Shown here: piece by piece, positions 17,135 through 24,551 of the stretch
Layout: each line of letters begins with the position of its first letter
How positions within the stretch are numbered: the stretch's first letter is position 1
Origin: an uncultured Desulfovibrio sp.
Lineage (GTDB): Bacteria > Desulfobacterota > Desulfovibrionia > Desulfovibrionales > Desulfovibrionaceae
Assembly (NCBI GenBank): GCA_900555975.1
Contig: USNI01000001.1
Location: forward strand, 1 to 25,579
Direction: 5' to 3'
DNA length: 25,579 bases
Notes under the pieces: generated by a model
The model's input: only the letters and a program-made list of their open reading frames with translations
What the model was told of the DNA's origin: nothing
The model's database searches: none
Position numbers and translations under genes: made by a program

Positions 17135-17152
17135 GAAGAAAAAGGACGCGGA

Positions 17153-17710
17153 TTAATCGCGGCCGAGATATTCGCGGGTGCGGGTATCGACCTTGACGCG
17201 ATCGCCTTCATTCACGAAAATCGGCACCTGAATGACCACGCCGGTCTCAAGCGTGGCGGGCTTGGTCACGTTGGAAACGGTGTCGCCCTTCACGCCGGGT
17301 TCGGTCTTCACGACGGTCATGACCAGGCTCACGGGAACTTCGATGTCGATGGGCTGTCCGTTGTAGAGCAGAACGCGGCACTGCTGGGATTCCAGCAGCC
17401 AGTCGGCCTTGCCGTCGGTGTCGGCCTCGGGCAGGGAAATCTGCTCGTAGGTGGTCATGTCCATGAAGATGAGGTCGGAACCTTCGCGGTACAGATACTG
17501 CATGTCGCGCTGTTCCATATCGGGCTTGCCCACCTTTTCACCGGAACGGAAGGTATTGTCCACCACGCGGCCGTTCAGGATGTTGCGCAGCTTGGTGCGC
17601 ACCATGGCGCCGCCCTTGCCGGGCTTGAAGTGCTGGAATTCAACGATTTCGTAGGGAGTGCCGTCGATCTCGATCTTCAGGCCGCGGCGAAAGTCAGTAG
17701 TGGAATACAT
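17153..17710 (-). CDS. efp: Elongation factor P
   Basis: Binds ribosomes stalled on polyproline stretches and promotes peptide-bond formation. 185 aa, standard length. The start [14 protein letters not shown] at 17710 is the family's usual beginning, with GGAGG 4 nt upstream; an in-frame extension to 17764 is disregarded. Domain I contains [17 protein letters not shown], where Lys32 at the loop tip is the position modified by beta-lysylation in some bacteria. A lysine here argues against the arginine-rhamnosylation type. Domains II and III end in [14 protein letters not shown]. It is transcribed away from engB and ends at its own terminator. The putative promoter implies a leader of about 170 nt, unusually long for this window. 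Confidence 0.98.
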   Translation of the reverse strand: MYSTTDFRRGLKIEIDGTPYEIVEFQHFKPGKGGAMVRTKLRNILNGRVVDNTFRSGEKVGKPDMEQRDMQYLYREGSDLIFMDMTTYEQISLPEADTDGKADWLLESQQCRVLLYNGQPIDIEVPVSLVMTVVKTEPGVKGDTVSNVTKPATLETGVVIQVPIFVNEGDRVKVDTRTREYLGRD

Positions 17711-17884
17711 GATGCCTCCAGGCAGAAATATGGTATTTTTCATGACGTCCGGGCACTTCATCATGAGCGCGCCCGGTCCCCGTAACGGGGATGATTTCCC
17801 ATCGGAGCGGGAGTACTGCCCGCGGAATATTTGCCTTTTCCGCCGGAGCGGGCTACTCTCGGCTTTTTCCGCAAAGCAAGATAT

Positions 17885-17912
17885 ATTGTCCGATAGAGGC
17901 TCACTTTGTCAA
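17885..17912 (-). promoter_or_regulatory. Candidate promoter of efp
   Basis: On the minus strand TTGACA (17907-17912) is followed, after 16 nt, by GACAAT (17885-17890), four of six -10 matches. Transcription would begin near 17878, about 168 nt before the efp ATG. The leader contains a 6-bp hairpin (TCCCCG/CGGGGA, 17777-17791) and a 5-bp hairpin (17807-17823). Confidence 0.4.
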
Positions 17913-17927
17913 CTCGGGAGGCCCGTC

Positions 17928-18587
17928 ATGTCCGACCTGAACACCGAAAAAAATAAGCGTCCCGCCCCTGTGCTGGAACTTCTGGCCACACTGTACACGC
18001 TGGAACAGCTGGAGACGGCCACGCACGACATGCCACAGCTGGCCCTTGCCGGACGATCCAACGTAGGCAAGTCGTCGCTCATCAACGCCCTTGCTCGCCG
18101 CAGGAAGCTGGCCAAGGTCAGTTCCGAGCCGGGCAAGACACGTTCCGTGAACCTTTTCAAGGTGATGCCTGACGGATTCTGCCTCACCGACCTGCCGGGA
18201 TACGGCTATGCCAGACGAGGACACGAGGAAAGACGCAACTGGGCGGCGCTCATTCAGAAATATCTTGAGGAGACCAGAAGCCTGCGTGCGCTGGTACTGC
18301 TCATCGACTGCCGCATCCCCACGCAGGAATCAGACCGCATGATGGCGGACTTCGCCCGCTCACGCCACCTCCCTGTCATTGCCGTGCTCACCAAGGCCGA
18401 CAAGTGCACGCTGAAGGAACGCTCAGCACAGCAGAAGATCTGGTCAGCCATTCTCGGCGGCACAAAGCCCGTCGTCGTTTCCTCAGTCACAGGACTCGGT
18501 CTCGATGAGCTGTGGGACCTTCTGCGGGAGACCGGCGCTCCCGAACCCCTTTCTTCTTCCGAAGACAGCACCTCCGCTGCCGACTGA
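17928..18587 (+). CDS. engB: Ribosome-biogenesis GTPase EngB (YihA/YsxC)
   Basis: Circularly normal TRAFAC-class GTPase needed for late assembly of the 50S subunit. 219 aa. The ATG at 17928 has GGGAGG about 7 nt upstream. The in-frame extension back to 17658 overlaps efp on the other strand and is not credible. G motifs are G1 GRSNVGKSS, the G2 region PGKTRSVNLF, G3 DLPGYGYA, G4 TKAD and G5 SSVTGLG. It is divergent from efp, with 217 nt between the starts. The helicase gene follows after 6 nt. Confidence 0.96.
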   Translation: MSDLNTEKNKRPAPVLELLATLYTLEQLETATHDMPQLALAGRSNVGKSSLINALARRRKLAKVSSEPGKTRSVNLFKVMPDGFCLTDLPGYGYARRGHEERRNWAALIQKYLEETRSLRALVLLIDCRIPTQESDRMMADFARSRHLPVIAVLTKADKCTLKERSAQQKIWSAILGGTKPVVVSSVTGLGLDELWDLLRETGAPEPLSSSEDSTSAAD

Positions 18588-18593
18588 TACGCC

Positions 18594-20915
18594 ATGCTCG
18601 ACATCTCCATTCTCAACGACGCCCAGAGAGAGGCCGTCACTGCACCCGAAGGTCCCATGCTCGTCATTGCCGGCGCAGGTTCCGGCAAGACCAGAACCAT
18701 CGTCTATCGCCTGGCCTGGCTTGCCGAACACGGCTTCGACCCGCACTCCATGCTGCTGCTGACCTTCACCAGAAAGGCTTCACAGGAAATGCTGCACCGT
18801 GCCGCAGGCCTCCTCGACAATCAGCTTCTCGGCGTACAGGGGGGGACCTTCCACAGCTTTGCCTTTTCCATTCTCCGCCGCTGGGCGCCGGACTGGACAG
18901 GGGGAACACTGTCCGTCATGGACAGCTCCGACAGCATGGCCGCCCTTCAGACCTGCAAGGAAAATCTGAAGATAGCCAGGGGAGATCGCAGTTTTCCCCG
19001 TACGCAGGCCGTTCTCGGCCTGCTCAGCAAGGCAAGGAACAAGGAAATGGAACTGGAGGAGGTTCTCCGTCGCGAAGCGCAGCATCTGCTTCCCCACACC
19101 TCCGACCTCATCGCTCTCGGCGACGCCTACAGACAGTACAAGCGGGAACATGCCCTGCTGGACTATGACGATCTGCTCTTCGAGCTGGAGCAGCTCTTCA
19201 TTGACAAGCCCGATCTTCTGCAGGCGCAGAAAATGCGTTTCCGGCAGATCATGGTGGACGAATACCAGGATACCAACAGAGTGCAGGCGAGACTGGTCCG
19301 CATGCTGGCTGGCGAGGACGGCAACGTCATGGCCGTCGGCGACGACGCGCAGTCCATCTATGCCTTCCGCGGCGCGACGGTGCACAACATTCTCGACTTT
19401 CCCAAACTGTTCAGGAATACGCGCATCATCCGTCTGGAAGAAAACTATCGCTCCGTTCAGCCTGTTCTGGACGTAGCCAACTGTCTGCTTGAGGGCAGTA
19501 CCGAAGGATACAGAAAGCATCTTTTCTCCCGCCGGTCCGTCCCCGACGGAAAGGCCGTCACTCTGTACCGTCCTCTCAGCGACCTGAGCCAGGCACAGCT
19601 TGCGGCAAGGCGTATCGAAGAACTGCTTGCCACGGTGCCGGCCAGGGAAATCGCCGTACTCTTCCGCTCCGGCTATCAGTCCTACCATCTCGAAATAGAA
19701 CTGAACAAGCGCGGCATCGGCTTCCGCAAATACGGAGGACTGCGCTATGCCGAGGCGGCGCACGTCAAGGACGTCATGGCCTTCGCCCGGCTGGTGACCA
19801 ATCCTCTGGACCTTCCGTCCTTCGACCGCATCGCCGCACTCTCGAAAGGCATCGGTCCGAAAACCTCCCGCAAGCTCTTCGCTCTTGCCGGCGGCGATGA
19901 CGAAGAAGCCCTGAAGAAAGCCTGCTCCCGCTGGCCCGACTTTCTGGAAAACATGGAACTCATCGCCGATCTGCGCATGAATACGCACCGTCCAGAAGAC
20001 GTGGTCAACCGCATTCTCGAACATTACCGCCCGAAGATGGAGGAACTTTTCCCCGACGACTGGCCGAGACGACTTCAGGGACTTGAAGAAATGTCCACCA
20101 TCGCATCTTCCTATGACGATCTTCAGCTCTTTGTGGCGGAACTCAGTCTCGACAGCCCCGAAGAGACTCCGGAAGACGAGGCCGAAGGCCAAAAAATCAC
20201 GCTTTCCACCGTGCATTCCGCCAAGGGGCTGGAATGGTCTGCCGTAATCATCATCGATCTTGTGGAAGACCGCTTCCCCTCACGTCATGCCATGGTACGC
20301 CCCGAGGATTTCGAGGAGGAACGCCGGCTCATGTACGTGGCCTGCACCCGTGCCAAGGACACGCTTGATCTGTTCGTGCCGCTCAGCGTGTACAGTCGAA
20401 GCTCCGGCGGTCAGGAACCGACCTCTCCGAGTCCCTTCGTGAGAGAACTGCCATCGGACATTCTTGACGAAATCTATGAAAATTACGGCGGAGCATTGTC
20501 GAGGCGTCGCGTGAAGGAACAGGATCGTCCGGTGTTCGCAAGCTCTTCCTTCCATGCCCCTGCGCGTCGCTCCTGGCACTGGGATGAGGACGGAAACGAA
20601 AAAAAGACGTCCTTCCGGAGAAATGACGAGGACGACTGGCCGCCCAGGGAGAGGGAAGAAGCCTCTCCCCGATCCCGTGAGGACGCCGACGACGCCTATA
20701 TGGCCGCCGTACGGGAAGCCATGCGGCAGGGACGCGCTCTGGAGGAAACTCCCGATGCAAAACCCGTCAGAAAAAAACTGGGCTACTGCCGTCATCGCCT
20801 GTTCGGCCGGGGAAAGATCGTGGAAGAGATTCCTCCGGACAAGTACCGTGTCAACTTTCCGGGTCTGGGACTGAAAATCATTCTGGCCGATTATCTTACC
20901 CTGGAGCAGTCATGA
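18594..20915 (+). CDS. UvrD/PcrA-family superfamily 1 DNA helicase
   Basis: ATP-driven 3'-to-5' helicase of repair and replication-fork processing. 773 aa. The motifs appear in order: LNDAQREAVTA (Q motif), GAGSGKT with Lys32, LLLTFTRKAS (Ia), VDEYQDTN (II, near 222), GDDAQSIYAFRGA (III), RLEENYRS (IV), TVHSAKGLEW (V, near 538) and RRLMYVACTRAKD (VI). A low-complexity charged stretch (about 640-720) leads to a C-terminal domain with GYCRHRLFGRGKIVE and FPGLGLKIIL. This resembles the Tudor-like RNA-polymerase-binding tail of PcrA/UvrD. Whether the orthologue is UvrD or PcrA cannot be decided here. No Shine-Dalgarno is visible; the start is 6 nt after the engB stop, so coupling is likely. It overlaps thiL by four bases. 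Confidence 0.92.
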   Translation: MLDISILNDAQREAVTAPEGPMLVIAGAGSGKTRTIVYRLAWLAEHGFDPHSMLLLTFTRKASQEMLHRAAGLLDNQLLGVQGGTFHSFAFSILRRWAPDWTGGTLSVMDSSDSMAALQTCKENLKIARGDRSFPRTQAVLGLLSKARNKEMELEEVLRREAQHLLPHTSDLIALGDAYRQYKREHALLDYDDLLFELEQLFIDKPDLLQAQKMRFRQIMVDEYQDTNRVQARLVRMLAGEDGNVMAVGDDAQSIYAFRGATVHNILDFPKLFRNTRIIRLEENYRSVQPVLDVANCLLEGSTEGYRKHLFSRRSVPDGKAVTLYRPLSDLSQAQLAARRIEELLATVPAREIAVLFRSGYQSYHLEIELNKRGIGFRKYGGLRYAEAAHVKDVMAFARLVTNPLDLPSFDRIAALSKGIGPKTSRKLFALAGGDDEEALKKACSRWPDFLENMELIADLRMNTHRPEDVVNRILEHYRPKMEELFPDDWPRRLQGLEEMSTIASSYDDLQLFVAELSLDSPEETPEDEAEGQKITLSTVHSAKGLEWSAVIIIDLVEDRFPSRHAMVRPEDFEEERRLMYVACTRAKDTLDLFVPLSVYSRSSGGQEPTSPSPFVRELPSDILDEIYENYGGALSRRRVKEQDRPVFASSSFHAPARRSWHWDEDGNEKKTSFRRNDEDDWPPREREEASPRSREDADDAYMAAVREAMRQGRALEETPDAKPVRKKLGYCRHRLFGRGKIVEEIPPDKYRVNFPGLGLKIILADYLTLEQS

Positions 20916-21928
20916 GCCTTTCCAGCGAAGACGACATTCTCGGCATCATAGGAACCTTCTTTCCTGCCGGTCACCCTTCTCTTCTTCTCGGGCGCGGAGA
21001 CGACTGCGCCGTTCTGCGCCCCGGCGGACCTCTGGCCGTCACGACGGATGTCTTTGTTGAAGACAGTCATTTCCGAAGACGCTACTTCGACCCGTTCGAC
21101 ATCGGATTCAAGGCGCTGGCCGTCAACGTGAGCGATGTCGGCGCAAGCGGCGCGCGCCCCACGGGCTTTTCCATAGGCCTCACCCTGACGGGCGCAGAGG
21201 ACGAAGCCTGGATTTCAGAATTCTGCGCGGGCATGAAGGCTCTTTGCGATGAGTTCTCTCTGGCGGTTTCCGGCGGCGATCTGGCAAGGGCGGACAAGCT
21301 CAATGTCTGCGTCACGGCATGGGGAGAACTGCCGGAAGGACTGCCGCAAGGGCTTCGGCGTGGCGCTGCCAGGGAAGGCGACATCATCTTCCTCGCCGGC
21401 CGTCCTGGTCTGGCCCGTCTCGGACTCACGCTGCTGGAGGAAGCCCCCTCCGATGAGGACTGCCGACGCATCAGGATGTCGTGGCCAGACGCCTGCACAG
21501 CGCATCTGCGTCCCGAACCTCTGGCCGGAGAAGGCATGGCCATCGGCCGCTTTGCTCTGGAGCACGATCTTCAGGACAGCATAGGACTCATGGACGTTTC
21601 CGACGGTCTGGCCCGCGATCTTCCGCGTCTTCTGGCCTCGTCCCGATCGGGCCTCGGCGCGGACATTGTCCTGTCGCCGGATGATCTTTCCGACGAAATT
21701 CTGCATCATGCCGAAAGCAGAGGAATGTCCGCCGTGGATTTCGCCTTTGCAGGAGGTGAGGACTACGCTCTTGCAGGTACCTGTCCTGCACGGCACTGGC
21801 CGGAACTCGCCCGCGTGCTTGCCGCATTTCCGACCCCTGTCTTCGTCCTCGGAGAAGTCAGAAAAGGTCCCCTCACCCTCAACGGGCGTCCCCCGCGCTG
21901 TCCAGGATTCGACCACTTCTCCCGATGA
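20912..21928 (+). CDS. thiL: Thiamine-monophosphate kinase
   Basis: Phosphorylates thiamine monophosphate to thiamine diphosphate, the last step of coenzyme formation. 338 aa. PurM-like fold signatures are RGDDCAVL (Asp30, Asp31), TTDVFVEDSHF (Asp46), GFKALAVNVSDVGASGARP (Asp75), a Gly-rich SGGDLARAD, MDVSDGLARDLPRLL and GGEDYAL. The start overlaps the helicase stop as ATGA, which argues for translational coupling in an engB-helicase-thiL operon. No thiamine riboswitch is visible upstream of the operon or of thiL. That this kinase rather than a related AIR-synthase family member is encoded rests on the motif set and length. Confidence 0.92.
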   Translation: MSLSSEDDILGIIGTFFPAGHPSLLLGRGDDCAVLRPGGPLAVTTDVFVEDSHFRRRYFDPFDIGFKALAVNVSDVGASGARPTGFSIGLTLTGAEDEAWISEFCAGMKALCDEFSLAVSGGDLARADKLNVCVTAWGELPEGLPQGLRRGAAREGDIIFLAGRPGLARLGLTLLEEAPSDEDCRRIRMSWPDACTAHLRPEPLAGEGMAIGRFALEHDLQDSIGLMDVSDGLARDLPRLLASSRSGLGADIVLSPDDLSDEILHHAESRGMSAVDFAFAGGEDYALAGTCPARHWPELARVLAAFPTPVFVLGEVRKGPLTLNGRPPRCPGFDHFSR

Positions 21929-22002
21929 GCACAAAGCACTCCTTCATCAAGGCTTCACACTGACCGCCTATGCTCATGAGGCAATACAAGAAAAAGACAT
22001 CC

Positions 22003-22017
22003 GCCGGAAGATCCGGC
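22003..22017 (+). other. Hairpin in front of the mgsA ribosome binding site
   Basis: GCCGGA (22003-22008) pairs with TCCGGC (22012-22017) around AGA. AAGGAG, the mgsA ribosome binding site, starts 6 nt later and remains unpaired. No T-run follows. The rest of the 109-nt thiL-mgsA spacer shows nothing convincing; no good promoter was found. Confidence 0.3.
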
Positions 22018-22037
22018 CCGAGCAAGGAGAATACGCC

Positions 22038-22481
22038 ATGGAAAAGACCATGAACGCCACCAAGCACATTGCCCTGATCGCCCACGACAACATGAAGGAA
22101 AGCCTCATCGAATGGTGCGCAGAGCATGCGCAGATGCTGTCACGCCATTTTCTGTGCGGTACCGGCACCACGGCGCATCTCATCAACGAGAGAACGGGAC
22201 TTCCCGTCACTCCCTACCTCAGCGGTCCGCTCGGCGGCGATCAGCAGATAGGCGCCCAGGTGGCCGAAGGACATATCGACATCATCGTCTTCTTCTCCGA
22301 CCCCCTCACCGCGCAGCCCCATGATCCCGACGTGAAGGCACTTCTGCGCATCGCGCAGGTCTATGACATTCCCATTGCCAACAACCGCGCCACCGCCGAC
22401 TTCATCATCACCTCTCCGCTTTTCAGCGGCGTCTACACCTACACGCCCCACATCCATTTTCCCGTGAAAAAAGAACACTAG
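22038..22481 (+). CDS. mgsA: Methylglyoxal synthase
   Basis: Converts dihydroxyacetone phosphate to methylglyoxal and phosphate, a bypass that releases phosphate from glycolysis. 147 aa, close to the E. coli length of 152. The ATG at 22038 has AAGGAGA 7 nt upstream; the longer in-frame reading back to 21666 runs through thiL. Key patterns are ALIAHDNMKESL, the phosphate loop GTGTT, GPLGGDQQIGAQVAEG with the catalytic Asp68, FFSDPLTAQPHDPDVKALLR and the C-terminal NRATADFII. It is followed by a strong terminator and converges on rdgB. Confidence 0.96.
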   Translation: MEKTMNATKHIALIAHDNMKESLIEWCAEHAQMLSRHFLCGTGTTAHLINERTGLPVTPYLSGPLGGDQQIGAQVAEGHIDIIVFFSDPLTAQPHDPDVKALLRIAQVYDIPIANNRATADFIITSPLFSGVYTYTPHIHFPVKKEH

Positions 22482-22490
22482 CTTCCCGCC

Positions 22491-22527
22491 GGCGTCCGGA
22501 AGCATGCGTTTTCCGGACGCCTTTTTT
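22491..22527 (+). terminator. Rho-independent terminator of mgsA
   Basis: An 11-bp perfect stem, GGCGTCCGGAA (22491-22501) with TTCCGGACGCC (22511-22521), has a 9-nt loop containing GCATGC and is followed by TTTTTT (22522-22527). It begins 9 nt after the mgsA stop. The rdgB stop codon begins at the end of the T-run. Confidence 0.92.
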
Positions 22528-23159
22528 CACATCTCACGCTTTTCCAGCTCTTCCAGAAGACGCTCCAGCGCCTTGCCGCGGTGGCTGCGGGCCATCTTCT
22601 CCTCACGGGTAAGCTCGGCGCCCGTCCGTCCGCTTGCAGGATCAATGAACAGAGGATCATAGCCGAAGCCGTTGCTTCCCGAAAGACCGTCCGCTATGCG
22701 ACCTTCCCACGCGCCGCTGACCACGATGCCTTCCGGAGCGTCCTTCATGGAAGAAGGATACACCATGGCCATGCAGCAGCGGAAACGGGCCGTGCGTTTT
22801 TCGGCGGGCACATTCTCGAGCATGGTAAGGAGCTTGCGGTTGTTGCGCTGATCCACGCTCTCACCCTCCACCTCGGGCCAGTCCAGACTGTAACGGGCGG
22901 AATACACGCCGGGCGCGCCGTCGAGGGCGTCCACCTCTATGCCGGAATCATCGGCCACGGCGGGAAGACCGAGAGCATCGGCCACGGCACGGGCCTTGAT
23001 GAGAGCATTTTCCTCAAAGGTGGACCCGGTTTCCGGCACTTCCGGAAAATCATCGGGCAGACTCTGCACATCAAAGCCGAAGCGGGCCAGGGGCTCGCAA
23101 AGTTCCTTCACCTTGCCCTGATTGCGCGTGGCGAGAATAAGCGTCTGAGGGAGCGTCAT
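22527..23159 (-). CDS. rdgB: XTP/dITP pyrophosphatase (RdgB/HAM1)
   Basis: Hydrolyses non-canonical purine nucleotides such as dITP and XTP to keep them out of DNA and RNA. 210 aa. Motifs are ATRNQGKVKEL at the N-terminus, TFEENALIKA, VADDSGIEVDAL followed by GAPGVYSARY, RFRCCMAM, GAWEGRI, SNGFGYDPLF and the end motif SHRGKALERLL. An AAGGAG site precedes the start by about 7 nt. The gene converges with mgsA and diverges from rimO across 92 nt. The stop overlaps the last T of the mgsA terminator run. Confidence 0.97.
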   Translation of the reverse strand: MTLPQTLILATRNQGKVKELCEPLARFGFDVQSLPDDFPEVPETGSTFEENALIKARAVADALGLPAVADDSGIEVDALDGAPGVYSARYSLDWPEVEGESVDQRNNRKLLTMLENVPAEKRTARFRCCMAMVYPSSMKDAPEGIVVSGAWEGRIADGLSGSNGFGYDPLFIDPASGRTGAELTREEKMARSHRGKALERLLEELEKREM

Positions 23160-23198
23160 GGGGGTCTCCTTGCCGAAAGGCTGTTTTCATGGCAAAAA

Positions 23199-23227
23199 GG
23201 GATATCTCAGGCCAGTCCTGTTGACAA
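23199..23227 (-). promoter_or_regulatory. Candidate promoter of rdgB
   Basis: On the minus strand TTGTCA (23222-23227), 17 nt, then TATCCC (23199-23204). The likely start near 23192 gives a leader of about 32 nt. The -35 box overlaps an inverted repeat, TTGAC-AA-GTCAA, at 23221-23232. No equally good promoter for the divergent rimO was found. Confidence 0.4.
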
Positions 23228-23251
23228 GTCAAGGCCTGCTCGAAGGGTAGT

Positions 23252-24538
23252 ATGCTCAAAATATATTCCCAAAGTCTCGGCTGTCCGAAGACCCGTGTGG
23301 ACACCGAACGTCTGCTGGGGTCGCTGGGTCCCGTTCTTACCGTGGATGCGCCGGAAAAGGCGGACCTTGTCTTTCTCAACACCTGTGCCTTCATCGCTCC
23401 GGCCGTACAGGAATCCGTGCAGACCATCCTTGAAATGATCGAGGATCTGAGCGCGATGCCCAAGGGGAAAAAGCCCTTCCTGGCCGTAGCGGGATGCCTT
23501 CCCGGCCGGTACGGCATTGCCGATCTCAAGAGCGAGCTGCCGGAAGTCGACCTCTGGCTCCATACCGACGACATCGACACATGGGCGGATCAGCTCATCC
23601 GCGCGCTCGACCTGCCGCAGGCCGCAGACGGCCGTCTGCTCAGCACCGGTCCTTCCTACGCCTGGCTCAAGATAGGCGAAGGCTGCCGGCACAACTGCTC
23701 CTTCTGCGCCATTCCCTCCATACGCGGCCGCTATGTCTCCGAGCCGGCCGACAAGCTGGTGACGGAAGCCGCCGCCCTCGTGGCCGACGGCGTGAAGGAA
23801 CTCATTCTGGTCGCGCAGGACGTGACGGCCTACGGCACGGACTTCGGCAAGGATCCGCGTTTTCTGCTGGAAAAGCTCCTTGCTCTGGACGGCCTGGAAC
23901 GCCTGCGTCTGCTGTACCTGTACCCTGCCGGACTTACCCGAGAGCTTCTGCGCTTTCTCAGCGAAGCGGGCAAGCCCTTTGTACCGTATTTCGACATGCC
24001 CCTGCAGCACGCCCATCCGGACATTCTGAAACGCATGGGACGTCCCTTCTCCGGCAATCCTCAGGAAGCCGTGGACCGCATCCGCGACTTCTTCCCCGAC
24101 GCCGCCCTGCGCACGACCATGATGGTCGGCTTTCCCGGTGAAACGGACGAACAGTTCCGCACGCTCATGCGTTTTGTGGAAAAAAACCGCTTCCATCATA
24201 TGGGGGTATTCGCCTTCCAGCCTGAAGACGGCACGGAAGCCGCAGCCATGCCGGATCAGCTTGACGATGATCTCAAGCAGGCCAGAAAGGACGAACTCAT
24301 GGAACTTCAAAGCGGCATCAGCGAGGACATACTCGCACAATACGCCGGACAGCGCATGGAAGTGCTTGTTGATGAAAGTTCCGAAGAATGGCCAGGCCTG
24401 CACACCGGCCGCACATGGTTCCAGGCCCCGGACGTGGACGGACTGACCTACATCAGCGGTCCCGGCGTGGAAAACGGCGCACTGGTGGAAGCGGACATTG
24501 TAGAAACAAGGGAGTACGATCTCGTAGCCCTTGTGTAA
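23252..24538 (+). CDS. rimO: Ribosomal protein S12 methylthiotransferase RimO
   Basis: Radical SAM enzyme that adds a methylthio group to a conserved aspartate of ribosomal protein S12. 428 aa. The N-terminal UPF0004 domain binds one Fe-S cluster through Cys11 (SLGCPKTRVDTE), Cys45 (NTCAFI) and Cys82. The radical SAM domain holds Cys145, Cys149 and Cys152 (GCRHNCSFCAIPSIRG). MPLQHAHPDILKRMGRP is another family motif. The last 65 residues form the TRAM domain. RimO rather than MiaB is favoured by the GRY following GC in the N-terminal domain, IPSIRG and the S12-type TRAM end. AAGGG lies 4 nt before the ATG. A lipoprotein gene follows after 13 nt. Confidence 0.95.
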   Translation: MLKIYSQSLGCPKTRVDTERLLGSLGPVLTVDAPEKADLVFLNTCAFIAPAVQESVQTILEMIEDLSAMPKGKKPFLAVAGCLPGRYGIADLKSELPEVDLWLHTDDIDTWADQLIRALDLPQAADGRLLSTGPSYAWLKIGEGCRHNCSFCAIPSIRGRYVSEPADKLVTEAAALVADGVKELILVAQDVTAYGTDFGKDPRFLLEKLLALDGLERLRLLYLYPAGLTRELLRFLSEAGKPFVPYFDMPLQHAHPDILKRMGRPFSGNPQEAVDRIRDFFPDAALRTTMMVGFPGETDEQFRTLMRFVEKNRFHHMGVFAFQPEDGTEAAAMPDQLDDDLKQARKDELMELQSGISEDILAQYAGQRMEVLVDESSEEWPGLHTGRTWFQAPDVDGLTYISGPGVENGALVEADIVETREYDLVALV

Positions 24539-24551
24539 ACAGAGGACTATC

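Noticed and set aside
17658..17927. N-terminal extension of engB by 90 codons.
   Set aside because: It overlaps efp on the other strand, and a well-placed ribosome binding site marks the start at 17928.
20912..21928. A thiamine riboswitch controlling thiL.
   Set aside because: thiL starts inside the helicase stop, and I see no THI-element-like structure before engB or thiL.
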